Source: an uncultured Lachnospiraceae bacterium (GTDB taxonomy: Bacteria > Bacillota > Clostridia > Lachnospirales > Lachnospiraceae). From it: a DNA stretch of 64,000 nucleotides. Of this stretch, positions 51,917-60,976 are shown piece by piece. The notes below the pieces were generated by a model. It was not told the DNA's origin. It searched no databases and saw only the letters and a list, made by a program, of their open reading frames with translations. The number at the start of each line of letters is the position of its first letter. Position 1 is the stretch's first letter. Position numbers and translations under genes: made by a program. The stretch covers positions 1 to 64,000 of the forward strand of contig CAMNSZ010000002.1 in assembly GCA_946557105.1 (NCBI GenBank). The letters are read 5' to 3'.

Positions 51917-53320
51917 ATGAAGTTTAAAATGAGAAATAAGTATATACGTTGGGGTGTAACGGCGTTTTTAGTAATAGCCGCAAGCATCTGTTTCTATTAT
52001 CTGATATTTCATGGCTCCAATATTATGTTCGGCTTTAAGACAGCTATCAATATCCTGATGCCTGTTGTGTTCGGACTGTCCATTGCATATTTAATGACCC
52101 CTGTTCTAAATTTTGTGGAGTATCGCATTTTGCTCCCTCTCTGCAAGCTTTGCAAAATCAAAGAATCGGAGAAGAAAAAATCCCTTGTCAGAGGTGTCGG
52201 TATTGCTATTACGGCATTTTTATTTTTTATAGTGATTTATACCCTTTGTTATATGATGCTGTCACAGATAGTTCCTAGTATTTCAAATATTGTTGCCAAT
52301 TTCGATACATATATCAATAATTTTACCCGTTGGCTGAATAAATTACTTGAGGATAATCCTGACATGCGGGATTATGTTATACGTATGGTAAAGCAATATT
52401 CAGGAGAGCTGGAAAAGTACTTAAACGATACGGTATTGACAAAGACAAGTTCCTTTATCATGACGGTATCTCTGAGTGTTATCAGTGTCTTAAGAGTTTT
52501 GTGGAATTTTATCATAGGCTTTGTCATTTCCATATATGTATTGGCAAGCAAGGAAAAGTTTACAGGTCAGGCTAAAAAAATAGTCTATGCCATTTTCCAT
52601 AAAGACGTTGCTAATATAGTTATCAATAATTTTTGTTTTACGCATAAGACTTTTATTGGATTTATCAGCGGCAAAGTCTTGGATTCTATCATTATTGGCA
52701 TATTGTGCTTTATAGGAACAACAATACTAAACACCCCCTATGCGGCATTGGTAAGCGTAGTAGTCGGTGTAACAAATGTGATTCCATTTTTTGGACCCTA
52801 TCTGGGCGCAATTCCCAGTGTTATTTTAATTTTTATCGTAGATCCGGCAAATCCTCTCAATTGTGTTTATTTTGCAATATTTATTTTAATCTTACAGCAG
52901 TTTGACGGCAACTTTCTCGGACCGAAAATTTTGGGTAATTCTACCGGACTTTCCGGATTTTGGGTTATTTTTGCCATAACCTTTTTTGGCGGTCTATGGG
53001 GAGTCTTCGGAATGATCGTTGGCGTACCGATATTTGCGGTAATTTATGCGGCAATACGTTCTTTAGTAGACGCTGCTCTCAGGAAAAAACAACTGCCTAC
53101 GGATAGCGTCAGATATATTAATGTCTATATGGTAAATGACGAAGGGCTGAAGGAATATGTTCCGCCTTACATGCCAAAAAAGGAACATAAGGAAAAGAGT
53201 TTTTTTGGTGAAAGTTTTATAAGTAATCTGGACAGAAATAATATGTTTACTGAGATTGAACCGGAAAAAAGCGAGGAAAAACAGACCGATGAAGAAAGCG
53301 CAGCAACGAATACAAAATAA
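51917..53320 (+). CDS. AI-2E family transporter
   Basis: About 467 residues with seven or eight membrane segments. The second half carries NVIPFFGPYLGAIPSVIL and the LQQFDGNFLGPKILGNSTGLSGFWVI pattern of the AI-2E (PerM/YtvI) family. Members export varied solutes, some acting as Na+/H+ antiporters; AI-2 export is not general. ATG 51917 has GGAGG 6 bases upstream, and the ATG at 51911 touches it. A charged C-terminal tail of about 60 residues follows the last segment. Confidence 0.9.
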   Translation: MKFKMRNKYIRWGVTAFLVIAASICFYYLIFHGSNIMFGFKTAINILMPVVFGLSIAYLMTPVLNFVEYRILLPLCKLCKIKESEKKKSLVRGVGIAITAFLFFIVIYTLCYMMLSQIVPSISNIVANFDTYINNFTRWLNKLLEDNPDMRDYVIRMVKQYSGELEKYLNDTVLTKTSSFIMTVSLSVISVLRVLWNFIIGFVISIYVLASKEKFTGQAKKIVYAIFHKDVANIVINNFCFTHKTFIGFISGKVLDSIIIGILCFIGTTILNTPYAALVSVVVGVTNVIPFFGPYLGAIPSVILIFIVDPANPLNCVYFAIFILILQQFDGNFLGPKILGNSTGLSGFWVIFAITFFGGLWGVFGMIVGVPIFAVIYAAIRSLVDAALRKKQLPTDSVRYINVYMVNDEGLKEYVPPYMPKKEHKEKSFFGESFISNLDRNNMFTEIEPEKSEEKQTDEESAATNTK

Positions 53321-53479
53321 AAATAGAATGGGAGAGCAGCGGCAAAATACAATATATTAACAATAAACGTCCTGAAAGTGCAAAAATAGATATTCTAAAT
53401 CAACATTTTATATGATATATTTAATATGTGCCTGATAAACAGGCAAAGACAAAATACTATAAGAAGAGAGGGTATTGCT

Positions 53480-54976
53480 ATGTTTGATGAAGCTTTTTTA
53501 CTGACAGTTTTACTTCCTATTTCATTGATTGTACTGTTATTGGTGTTTATTTTCTTTTTAGGATACGTAAAGGCATCGCCTGACACTGCAATCATTATCT
53601 CAGGACTTCGTAAGACACCTAAGGTGTTAATAGGTAAGGCAGGGGTTAAGATTCCGTTCCTTGAGAGAAAGGATGAATTGAACTTACAGTTAATTCCCAT
53701 AGATGTAAAGACCTCCAACGCAGTGCCGACGGCTGATTACATTAATATTAATGTTGACGCCACCGTAAATGTTAAAATTAGTGATAACGAGGAACGCTTA
53801 AAGCTTGCGGCACAAAACTTCCTTAACAAAAATTCCGAGTATATAGGCAGAGTTGCACGAGAGGTTCTGGAGGGTAATGTTCGTGAAATCGTAGGCAAAA
53901 TGGCTCTGGAAGAAATGGTTTCCGACCGTCAGAAATTTGCATTTTTGGTCAAGGAAAATGCCGAACCTGATTTGGCTGCAATGGGTCTTGATATTATCAG
54001 CTTCAATGTTCAGAATTTTGTTGACGGCAACGGAGTCATTGAAAATTTAGGTGTTGATAATATTGTTAAGATTCAAAAAAATGCAGCAATTTCCCGTGCG
54101 GAAAGCGAAAAGGAAATTGCAAAGGCTCAAGCCAATGCCAAGCGTGAAGCTAATGAAGCAGAGGTTAATGCAGAATCTGAAATTGCTAAGAAGCAAAATG
54201 AGCTTGCCATTCAGAAGGCTGAATTAAAACGTGAATCGGATATTAAAAAGGCTGAGGCTGATGCCGCGTACAAAATTCAGGAAGAGGAACAGCGTAAAAC
54301 AGTTGAAATCACGACTGCAAATGCCAATATTGCAAAGCAGGAGAAAGAAATCCTTTTAAAACAACGGGAAGCCGAAGTTATGGAACAGGCTTTGGATGCG
54401 CAGGTTAAGAAAAAGGCTGAAGCCGATAAATTTGCAAAACAGCAGCTTGCTGATGCCGCTTTGTATGAGCGTCAGCGTGAGGCTGAAGCCAAGAAGTTTG
54501 AGGTTGAGAAGGAAGCCGAAGCCATGAAAGCTGAAGCTGAAGCCAAAAAATTCGCTATGGAACAGGAGGCGGCAGGTATTCGTACCAAGGGTGTGGCCGA
54601 AGCGGAAGCAATTCGCGCAAAAGCCGTTGCCGAGGCGGAAGGTATTGAGAAAAAAGCCGAAGCTATGGCTAAAATGGGAGAAGCCGCCGTGCTTGAGATG
54701 TATTTTGAAGCTCTTCCTGAAGTGGTTAAGAATGCGGCAACGCCCCTCAATAACATTGACCGGATTACCATGTACGGTGACGGTAACTCCTCAAAGTTAA
54801 TGAAAGATATTATGGGTACTGTCGTTCAGGTAACCGATGGTTTGAAGGAATCCACCGGAGTTGATTTGCAGGCGGTACTTGCAGGATTTTTAGGCGGTAA
54901 AGTGGCAAGCGCAAATTCCGGCAGCGAAAATACAAGAAACGATAACATAAATAATAAAGAAAATAACATAGAATGA
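53480..54976 (+). CDS. SPFH/flotillin family membrane protein
   Basis: About 498 residues: one N-terminal membrane segment (about 7-30), an SPFH/PHB domain (about 33-215) and a long coiled coil rich in Ala, Glu and Lys (about 220-415, EAEAKKFEVEKEAEAMKAEA), then a C-terminal region. Flotillins scaffold membrane microdomains. The NfeD-like partner (YuaF) common in Bacillus is absent on both sides. ATG 53480 follows GAGAGGG. The repeats in the coiled coil may be hard to assemble. Confidence 0.92.
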   Translation: MFDEAFLLTVLLPISLIVLLLVFIFFLGYVKASPDTAIIISGLRKTPKVLIGKAGVKIPFLERKDELNLQLIPIDVKTSNAVPTADYININVDATVNVKISDNEERLKLAAQNFLNKNSEYIGRVAREVLEGNVREIVGKMALEEMVSDRQKFAFLVKENAEPDLAAMGLDIISFNVQNFVDGNGVIENLGVDNIVKIQKNAAISRAESEKEIAKAQANAKREANEAEVNAESEIAKKQNELAIQKAELKRESDIKKAEADAAYKIQEEEQRKTVEITTANANIAKQEKEILLKQREAEVMEQALDAQVKKKAEADKFAKQQLADAALYERQREAEAKKFEVEKEAEAMKAEAEAKKFAMEQEAAGIRTKGVAEAEAIRAKAVAEAEGIEKKAEAMAKMGEAAVLEMYFEALPEVVKNAATPLNNIDRITMYGDGNSSKLMKDIMGTVVQVTDGLKESTGVDLQAVLAGFLGGKVASANSGSENTRNDNINNKENNIE

Positions 54977-55003
54977 TACCTAATCCTTTACTAAAGAGGA
55001 TTA

Positions 55004-55572
55004 GTGAAAAACGGAGGCAAAAAGCTATTTATGAATCCTTTAATACCTGAATCAAACCATCTTTTGTCTAAAGGGAATTTTGAATATGCTATTTGCGGAG
55101 GCTTTGCGATTGATTTATTTTTGGGTTATGAATCTCGTAAACATGGGGATATCGACATTCTTGCTTACTGGAAAGATCGCGATAAAATTATTGATTATAT
55201 GAAAGCCCTTGGTTTTGAGGTATATGAAATGCTTGGCGAAGGCAAGGCTCATCATATTACAGATGTGAAGTTTCAAATGAGATTAAAGCGCAATATCTTT
55301 TGCTGTAAAAAAGATTGTGAATTGGTAAACCTTGCAGAATCAGATGAGCCTGATATATACTACATTAATTTTCGGCATATTGGACAAACTAAGCTTAATT
55401 TTATTGAGTTTCTCTTTAATGCTTATTATATAAATCCACTGATACAGAACATGAAGGCTATCAACAGGATTATGATTTGGCAGTGAAAAAAATGGATCCG
55501 AAACAAATAACGTGGCTAAATAACGCTCTAGATATAATATACCCGCAAGGGCATAAATGGAAAATAGTTTAA
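55004..55572 (+). pseudogene. Frameshifted nucleotidyltransferase, ANT(2'')-like
   Basis: The first frame from GTG 55004 (or ATG 55031) gives a nucleotidyltransferase fold: YAICGGFAIDLFLG then RKHGDIDILAY, the GG/H-G-D-I-D pattern of aminoglycoside 2''-adenylyltransferase-like proteins. It stops at 55484-55486. The +1-shifted frame reads on as TEHEGYQQDYDLAVKK and ends at TAA 55570-55572 in what looks like the true C-terminus. A 1-base loss near 55400-55440 would explain this. Either a pseudogene or a sequencing error; drug resistance is not implied. Confidence 0.75.
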
Positions 55573-55666
55573 TGTATTTGAACAAGGGTATAACACAGGA
55601 CACTCAAGAATGGTGCCAACCTACACAAAACCGCCATTATTAGGGAAAATAGGCATAGCCATAAAT

Positions 55667-55720
55667 AACCGTCATGTAAGGAAGTCCCTAACAAGGGTAT
55701 TCAAACATGACGGTTTAATT
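55667..55720. repeat. Inverted repeat in the gap before the NUDIX gene
   Basis: AACCGTCATGT (55667-55677) pairs perfectly with ACATGACGGTT (55705-55715), with CCCT/AGGG inside the loop and a short T-run beyond. It may be a terminator for the damaged gene or a remnant of an inserted element. No gene lies in 55573-55777. Confidence 0.45.
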
Positions 55721-55777
55721 CCTATAACTATTCGTTAAACTTGTCTTTTGCGCATAGTTGTGTTTCTCTATATCGCT

Positions 55778-56326
55778 TCACTCATGTGAAAAAAAATATG
55801 CCGCTATCTGCGCTCGGGAGCTGAATGGTTCCGTCTCCAAAAGCTGCCGGATTTCTGATTTTGTGTAAAATCGGGCTTCAATCTGTTCATTATCAGAAGT
55901 ATGGTCATCAAGCAGACCGTCAACCTCCGCAAAAGCAATATAAGTAGTAGTATCGGAAATTGCCACGGCTGCATAGGAAGGCGGCAGAATTTTTTGAATA
56001 GTCTTAACCTGCAAGCCCGTTTCTTCAAAAAGCTCCCTGCGGATACATTCTTCAATCGTCTCATTTTCCTCGAGCATACCTGCGCAGAGGTTATAAACAA
56101 ATCGATTAACGCCCATGCGAAATTCGTGGAGCAAAAGCATTTTGTCACCCATGGTGGCAACAATAGATACGCCGCTTGGGGCTCCGCCTACATCATCAAT
56201 GGTAGCTAGTTCTCTTCTGCTTACAATCTCATATTTTTTCTCTTTACCGGCTTTATTCAGATAAGTAATCTCATAATTTTTTAAATATTTCCCGTCTTTA
56301 ACCTTTTCAAACTTTAGGAATTTCAA
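55778..56326 (-). CDS. NUDIX hydrolase
   Basis: 182 residues. The NUDIX box is complete: G-MLEEN-E-TIEECIR-REL-FEETGL at about 84-106. An N-terminal beta region (about 1-55) resembles ADP-ribose pyrophosphatases, with EFRMGVNRFVYNLCAG before the box as in ADPRase. Its substrate is therefore probably ADP-ribose or a similar nucleotide sugar (inference). TTG start at 56326 with AAGGAGG 8 bases upstream. Confidence 0.9.
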   Translation of the reverse strand: MKFLKFEKVKDGKYLKNYEITYLNKAGKEKKYEIVSRRELATIDDVGGAPSGVSIVATMGDKMLLLHEFRMGVNRFVYNLCAGMLEENETIEECIRRELFEETGLQVKTIQKILPPSYAAVAISDTTTYIAFAEVDGLLDDHTSDNEQIEARFYTKSEIRQLLETEPFSSRAQIAAYFFSHE

Positions 56327-56348
56327 AGTTAACGCCTCCTTTTCATTA

Positions 56349-57638
56349 TTATGATTCTTTCAGCTGCTCTGCCAACGGCTTACTCTCCTTTTTTCTGGTT
56401 ATTTCCATAAGCCCTAAGGGAGTAATGTCCACTACTGATGTCTTTTGCTTATCCTTTTTTACCAGCCCACGCAGATACTCCAATAGCGTCTGCTCCATTT
56501 TAAGGGAATCCATATTGATAAAGTCAACGATAATGATTCCCGAAAGATTCCGCAGCCGAAGCTGTCTTGCAATCTCCTCTGCCGCTTCACGGTTTATTTG
56601 ATAAAAGAATTCAGAGGTTGCCTTTTTTGCCTCATATTTGCCCGAATTAACGTCGATAACCGTTAACGCCTCCGTTGGTTCAATAATCAGATACGCTCCC
56701 GATTTAAGCCATACACGCGCGTTTAAAGCGGTATCCATTTTACTGTCTACGGAATATAGCTTTACAAGTTCAAAATCGGCGTCCTGATACAGTCTCACCG
56801 ACTTGTCCGGAAGCCTCTCGGCAATGTACGGCAAAAGCCGACTGTATAACAATTTGTCATCCGTTACAATTTCCTGATATTCATATGGATATACCAGTCT
56901 GTCAAATACGGTCTGCCATGGGGCCGGAGGCTCTTTTAGACAAGAAAAACAGGTTCTGTGTACCGCAGTCTGCAGAAGAGTGGAAAATTCCGCCGCAAGG
57001 TTTTTAAACGCCTGTAAAAGCTCCTGCTTATCACCAGAAGCCGCATTTGTGCGCACTACAAGCCCAAGGGAGGGTTGAAACGGCATATCAACAGTCAAAG
57101 AAAGCTTTCCTCTTTTTAATATTCCCTCCGACTCAAGCAGCGTTGACAAATACTCCTTCTGCTCTTTAGACAATTTCCCCGAGTAACCGGTCCTATCCTC
57201 TCCCACGCTGATGGCAAATTTTTCGTTTGCCAGCGAAACACGGGCGGTAAGGGATGCCTGTTTATTTTTTTGTGCGTCCCTTGTCACTTGAACAAGCAGC
57301 TCGTCGCCCTCTTTAATGCGCCCGTCGTAAATCCGGTTCAGCAAAACCGGCGTCCTTGCTTCCTTCATCGGCATAAAGCAGATTTCATGACCGGCAATTT
57401 CAACGAAGCATGCCTCTATATTTTTAGAAATGTTTTTTATTTTACCAATGTAAATGGCGCCTATTTTGCCGGAACAATCGGGCAGAAATCTGGCGGCTGT
57501 AAGCCTTGTTCCCTGAATAAGCAACGCGCAGGCCCGGGATTTATACCGGGTAAAAATAAGCTTACCGCTTTCCGTGTTCCGAAGCTGCTCTTCCTCGGGA
57601 CTTAACTGAATATTATGATTGGTTATATTACGGCTCAT
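56349..57638 (-). CDS. rng: Ribonuclease E/G family endoribonuclease
   Basis: About 429 residues: N-terminal S1 domain (about 45-125), RNase H-like core, and the catalytic aspartates in TVIDVNSGKYEAKK and IIIVDFINM. Length fits the short RNase G form without scaffold. It matures rRNA and cuts mRNA. ATG 57638 follows GAGGGAG and overlaps the end of the TIGR03936 gene by 11 bases. In many Clostridia this gene leads into rplU; here they are far apart. Confidence 0.92.
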   Translation of the reverse strand: MSRNITNHNIQLSPEEEQLRNTESGKLIFTRYKSRACALLIQGTRLTAARFLPDCSGKIGAIYIGKIKNISKNIEACFVEIAGHEICFMPMKEARTPVLLNRIYDGRIKEGDELLVQVTRDAQKNKQASLTARVSLANEKFAISVGEDRTGYSGKLSKEQKEYLSTLLESEGILKRGKLSLTVDMPFQPSLGLVVRTNAASGDKQELLQAFKNLAAEFSTLLQTAVHRTCFSCLKEPPAPWQTVFDRLVYPYEYQEIVTDDKLLYSRLLPYIAERLPDKSVRLYQDADFELVKLYSVDSKMDTALNARVWLKSGAYLIIEPTEALTVIDVNSGKYEAKKATSEFFYQINREAAEEIARQLRLRNLSGIIIVDFINMDSLKMEQTLLEYLRGLVKKDKQKTSVVDITPLGLMEITRKKESKPLAEQLKES

Positions 57639-58359
57639 AACGCTTTTCTCCCTCCGATAGAGCATCGAAACCCACCGCATCCAGACAAATCAGCCGTCTT
57701 TCCTGCTCTGTTCCTAAGTTTGTAAAGGTCTCCTCTCTCGTGACAAGCAGGGCGTTTTCCTGTAGCGCTTCCCCATGCTCCGATAAAAGAGCCTCTATAA
57801 TTTGTATCGGTTTAATATTTCCTGCGCTGGAGGCATCCACCAGCATAAAAAAGCTGTCATCCTGCCATCTAAGCTCAAAGATACCAGGTCTTAAATCTAT
57901 CTCACGCGTTCCCTTTTTCGTCTCCTTGGTAATGAGTATCTGCTTTTTATTCAAAAAAGCTGGTAATATAGCCGCTATATCCGTTCTGGGCTCTCTGCCG
58001 ACGCGAAATCGCACGGTATAGGAAGCGGCGGCAACACTTGCCATAGCGTTGCCCGCTCCCTCGGGAAGAATTTTTACGGAAAGAATTTCAATACCGGGAA
58101 CGCTTGCCCCATTCAGCCTGTCCTTCACATCCTCGCAAGAAATCAGGGAATTTACCTCAATATCCATATATTCTCCGTTACTTTCCAGTCCTACGCTTAA
58201 GGGCGCGGCAAAGGACATAATCTGATGAGGACTATAACCGTCGGTATAGGCGATATCAATTTCTGCCCTGCGAATTGCCTTCTGAAAAAAACGCATCACG
58301 TCCAAGTGGCCTATAAAGCGCACCGGTCCGTATTTTTTAAATTTAACTCTCAGCTTCAT
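57628..58359 (-). CDS. TIGR03936 family radical SAM-associated protein (DUF2344)
   Basis: About 243 residues with the opening VKFKKYGPVRFIGHLDVMRFFQKAIRRAEIDIAYT and FAAPLSVGLESNGEYMDIE of this family. Its biochemical role is unknown; it nearly always travels with the TIGR03960 radical SAM protein, and some genomes fuse the two. ATG 58359 follows GAGGTG and overlaps the upstream gene by 17 bases, so they are coupled. Confidence 0.9.
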   Translation of the reverse strand: MKLRVKFKKYGPVRFIGHLDVMRFFQKAIRRAEIDIAYTDGYSPHQIMSFAAPLSVGLESNGEYMDIEVNSLISCEDVKDRLNGASVPGIEILSVKILPEGAGNAMASVAAASYTVRFRVGREPRTDIAAILPAFLNKKQILITKETKKGTREIDLRPGIFELRWQDDSFFMLVDASSAGNIKPIQIIEALLSEHGEALQENALLVTREETFTNLGTEQERRLICLDAVGFDALSEGEKRYEP

Positions 58360-60238
58360 GGAACGCACCTCTTTCCTCCAAACATATTCCTCCGCCGAAG
58401 CGCATGGCGCCACAGCCCTGACATTTCAACCTGCAATTTTCGGAAATCTCTTCTCGTTGTGCCTTTATCCACTCTCGTTTTAAAAATTCCTTTGTTACGC
58501 CGCAATCTATAAAATCCCACGGGAAAATTTCATCAAGGCTGCGCTCTCTTGTAGTGTAGAAATCGGGGTCTATTCCACACTCTTCAAAGGTTTCAAGCCA
58601 CTTGTCATTGTCAAAATACTCGCTCCACGCGTCATAATAGCAGCCCTTTTCATAAGCCTTGAGTATTACCTGAGAAAGCCTTCTGTCTCCCCGAGCCAGA
58701 ATACCTTCTAAAACGCTTGCGTCCGCTTCATGCCAATTATATTTAATACTTTTTTGATTGAGCTGCTCCGTAATCGCCTTTTTGGTCTGATATGCCTTTT
58801 CCAAAAACTGCTCCTTGGTACACTGAGCGGCCCATTGGAAGGGGGTAAAGGGCTTAGGAACAAAAAAGGATGTGCTGCTTACGATTTGAACCTTGCCGTT
58901 TACGCGCTTTTCCTTGGGAACCACCTCAAAAAAGGCTGCCGCAATTTTGTTAGAAAGCTCTGCAATTCCTCTGATGTCCTCCTCCGTTTCTGTGGGAAGC
59001 CCTAACATAAAATAGAGCTTAACTCTTGTCCAGCCTCCCTCAAAAGCAAGGGCGGCGCCATGCAAAATGACTTCCTCGGTCAATCCCTTGTTGATAACAT
59101 TTCTAAGTCTCTGGCTGCCTGCCTCCGGGGCAAACGTAAGGCTTGATTTTTTCACATCCTGTACCTTGCTCATCACATCCAAGGAAAAGGCGTCGATGCG
59201 AAGGGATGGCAGAGAAATATTAATGTGCTTTCGTCCGCACTCTTCCATCAAAAAATCTATCAGCTCCGGCAACCTGCTGTAATCGCTGGAGCTTAAGGAG
59301 CTTAAGGATATTTCCTCATGCCCTGTATTCTGAAGCATTTCCAAGGCATATTTTTTCAATGTGTCCACATCCCTCTCCCGCACCGGACGATAAAGCTGTC
59401 CTGCCTGACAGAAACGACATCCACGGATACAGCCTCTTTGAATTTCAAGCACTACCCTGTCCTGTGTGACCTTAATATATGGAACTACCGGTTTCATGGG
59501 ATAATAGGTGTGGGTGACATCCATTTCTATTTCCTTGAGGATAGTCTGCGGAATTCCCTCTTCGGTAGGCAGAAAGGATTCAATGGTACCGTCCTCTTTG
59601 TAAGTCACTTTATAAAAACGCGGCACATAAATACCGGGAAGCCTTGCCGCACGGCGCAAAAATTCGTTCCTTCCCAGCCCCTGTTCCTTACATTGATTAT
59701 AAAGGTTTAACAGCTCCCGATACCGTGTTTCACCCTCTCCGATATAAAACATATCGAAGAAAGCCGCAATAGGCTCAGGATTATAGCTGCAAGGTCCTCC
59801 TCCGATGACAATAGGAGAATCCTCTCCTCTCTGTTCAGAAAGCAGAGGAATCTGTGCGAGGTCAAGCACCTGTAGAATATTGGTGTAGCACATTTCATAC
59901 TGAAGGGTAATACCCAAAAAGTCAAAATTCTTTACGGGCTCCTGCGATTCCAGCCCAAACAGAGGAATACGCTGCCTGCGCATGATACTATCCAAATCCA
60001 GCCATGGTGAATAAACGCGTTCACACCATACATCCTCCATGGAATTGAACATATCATATAAAATCTGAATGCCCAGATGAGACATGCCTATTTCATACAC
60101 ATCGGGAAAGCACATGGCAAAGCGGATCTTTACCTTTGACTTATCCTTTACTACGGCATTCACCTCGCTGCCGATATAACGCGCCGGTTTTTCTATTTTC
60201 ATTAAAATGTCGTCAGACAATGCAAGTCGGTTACTCAT
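58343..60238 (-). CDS. TIGR03960 family B12-binding-type radical SAM protein
   Basis: 631 residues: an N-terminal B12-binding-like domain (about 20-170, VIGGGPCSYNPEPIAAFFDMFYIGEGE), a radical SAM core with QRGCIRGCRFCQAG (CxxxCxxC), and a C-terminal region ending in a Cys-rich CRLKCQGCGAMRF. Function not known, though linkage to RNase G and ribosomal protein genes hints at RNA or ribosome modification. GGAG precedes the ATG. Confidence 0.92.
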   Translation of the reverse strand: MSNRLALSDDILMKIEKPARYIGSEVNAVVKDKSKVKIRFAMCFPDVYEIGMSHLGIQILYDMFNSMEDVWCERVYSPWLDLDSIMRRQRIPLFGLESQEPVKNFDFLGITLQYEMCYTNILQVLDLAQIPLLSEQRGEDSPIVIGGGPCSYNPEPIAAFFDMFYIGEGETRYRELLNLYNQCKEQGLGRNEFLRRAARLPGIYVPRFYKVTYKEDGTIESFLPTEEGIPQTILKEIEMDVTHTYYPMKPVVPYIKVTQDRVVLEIQRGCIRGCRFCQAGQLYRPVRERDVDTLKKYALEMLQNTGHEEISLSSLSSSDYSRLPELIDFLMEECGRKHINISLPSLRIDAFSLDVMSKVQDVKKSSLTFAPEAGSQRLRNVINKGLTEEVILHGAALAFEGGWTRVKLYFMLGLPTETEEDIRGIAELSNKIAAAFFEVVPKEKRVNGKVQIVSSTSFFVPKPFTPFQWAAQCTKEQFLEKAYQTKKAITEQLNQKSIKYNWHEADASVLEGILARGDRRLSQVILKAYEKGCYYDAWSEYFDNDKWLETFEECGIDPDFYTTRERSLDEIFPWDFIDCGVTKEFLKREWIKAQREEISENCRLKCQGCGAMRFGGGICLEERGAFHEAES

Positions 60239-60617
60239 AATAATCTCCGTTTACGTTTTATTCCCGCAGGCAATGAATCGAGCCGTCTGCCTGTGCGGGT
60301 TTTGTTTACCTATTAAATGCTGCAAGGGGTTATTTGCAGTAATCGTACTTAAGTATATCATAATCCGGCTTCCGACACAAAATAAATTTATATTGAACAA
60401 AAGGAAAGCTTTGTTCTAAATTATATGGCACGGCATATTTTATATTAAGTCCATGTACAAAAACCGCAGTCCTGATTCCTGCGGGCAGACCGCTTATATA
60501 TTATGGCGACTGCCTTAAGGGTCGAATACTCCTCCCCTTAAGACGCTTCATTAATGCCACTGCCTGCGTCAGAGTATTTGACTCTAAAGGTTATGACTGT
60601 AGCTGAAGGGAAAGATT
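60239..60617. other. Gene-free gap with hairpins and a candidate structured leader
   Basis: No credible gene. Elements: CCCGCAGGCA (60263-60272) / TGCCTGTGCGGG (60288-60299) followed by TTTT; an inverted repeat GAACAAA (60395-60401) / TTTGTTC (60410-60416); a weak promoter TTGTTC (60411-60416), 17 bases, CATATT (60434-60439); then a run of five hairpins at 60464-60585 (listed separately). Confidence 0.6.
60464..60585 (+). ncRNA. Candidate structured RNA leader of the small membrane protein gene
   Basis: Five adjoining stems: CCGCAG/CTGCGG (60464-60469, 60479-60484); GGCAG+CGC / GCG+CTGCC (60484-60514); CTTAAGGG/CCCTTAAG (60514-60521, 60535-60542); GACGC/GCGTC (60542-60546, 60566-60570); AGAGT/ACTCT (60571-60575, 60581-60585). 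The loop of the third stem (60521-60531) can also pair with 60572-60582 over 11 bases with one G-U, a pseudoknot or a switch. It ends 32 bases before the ATG. I recognise no known RNA family. Confidence 0.45.
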
Positions 60618-60962
60618 ATGAGCGACACGACCGTTGAAAAAAAATTAGAATTGGTGCAGCAGATACGCTCCCAATATAATAAAAATCAATTTGACCTGTT
60701 AAACAGAGAGCAAATTTTGTATGGCAGAACAATGCCCAGAGAGAGCTCCTATACTTATGAAAATCCCGCAGAGGAAACCGAGCCTATAAGAAGTACCTTT
60801 AAGCTGCGGCTTTTTGCTGCGGGAATTTTGTTTGTACTTATCGTGGCGCTTGACGTCACGGGGAAAAGCCTTGCCGGGCTAAAAGCCCAGCAGATTTTTA
60901 CTATCCTTGCAAAGGATTATGAACAAGAAATAAGCGCATGGGTACAGGCAAATAATGATTGA
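60618..60962 (+). CDS. Small membrane protein of unknown function
   Basis: 114 residues: a charged N-terminal part (about 1-58, with KKLELVQQIRSQYNKNQFDLL), one membrane segment (about 64-84, LRLFAAGILFVLIVALDVTG) and a short C-terminal tail that ends in KDYEQEISAWVQANND. No known domain. GAAGGG precedes the ATG. It is a single gene, with the his operon converging 14 bases away and a structured leader upstream. Looks like a real gene by composition and Shine-Dalgarno. Confidence 0.75.
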   Translation: MSDTTVEKKLELVQQIRSQYNKNQFDLLNREQILYGRTMPRESSYTYENPAEETEPIRSTFKLRLFAAGILFVLIVALDVTGKSLAGLKAQQIFTILAKDYEQEISAWVQANND

Positions 60963-60976
60963 ATGGTTACAGCCCT

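Noticed and set aside
54100..54690. Repeat-rich stretch as tandem repeat DNA
   Set aside because: The repetition is the Ala/Glu/Lys coiled coil of the SPFH protein and stays in frame with varied codons.
55004..55486. Aminoglycoside resistance gene
   Set aside because: Only the general nucleotidyltransferase pattern is visible, the frame is broken, and no resistance context is present.
60500..60560. A tRNA gene suggested by a TCGAAT sequence within a stem-loop
   Set aside because: No acceptor stem, D arm or anticodon arm can be built around it; the stem is part of a row of unrelated hairpins.
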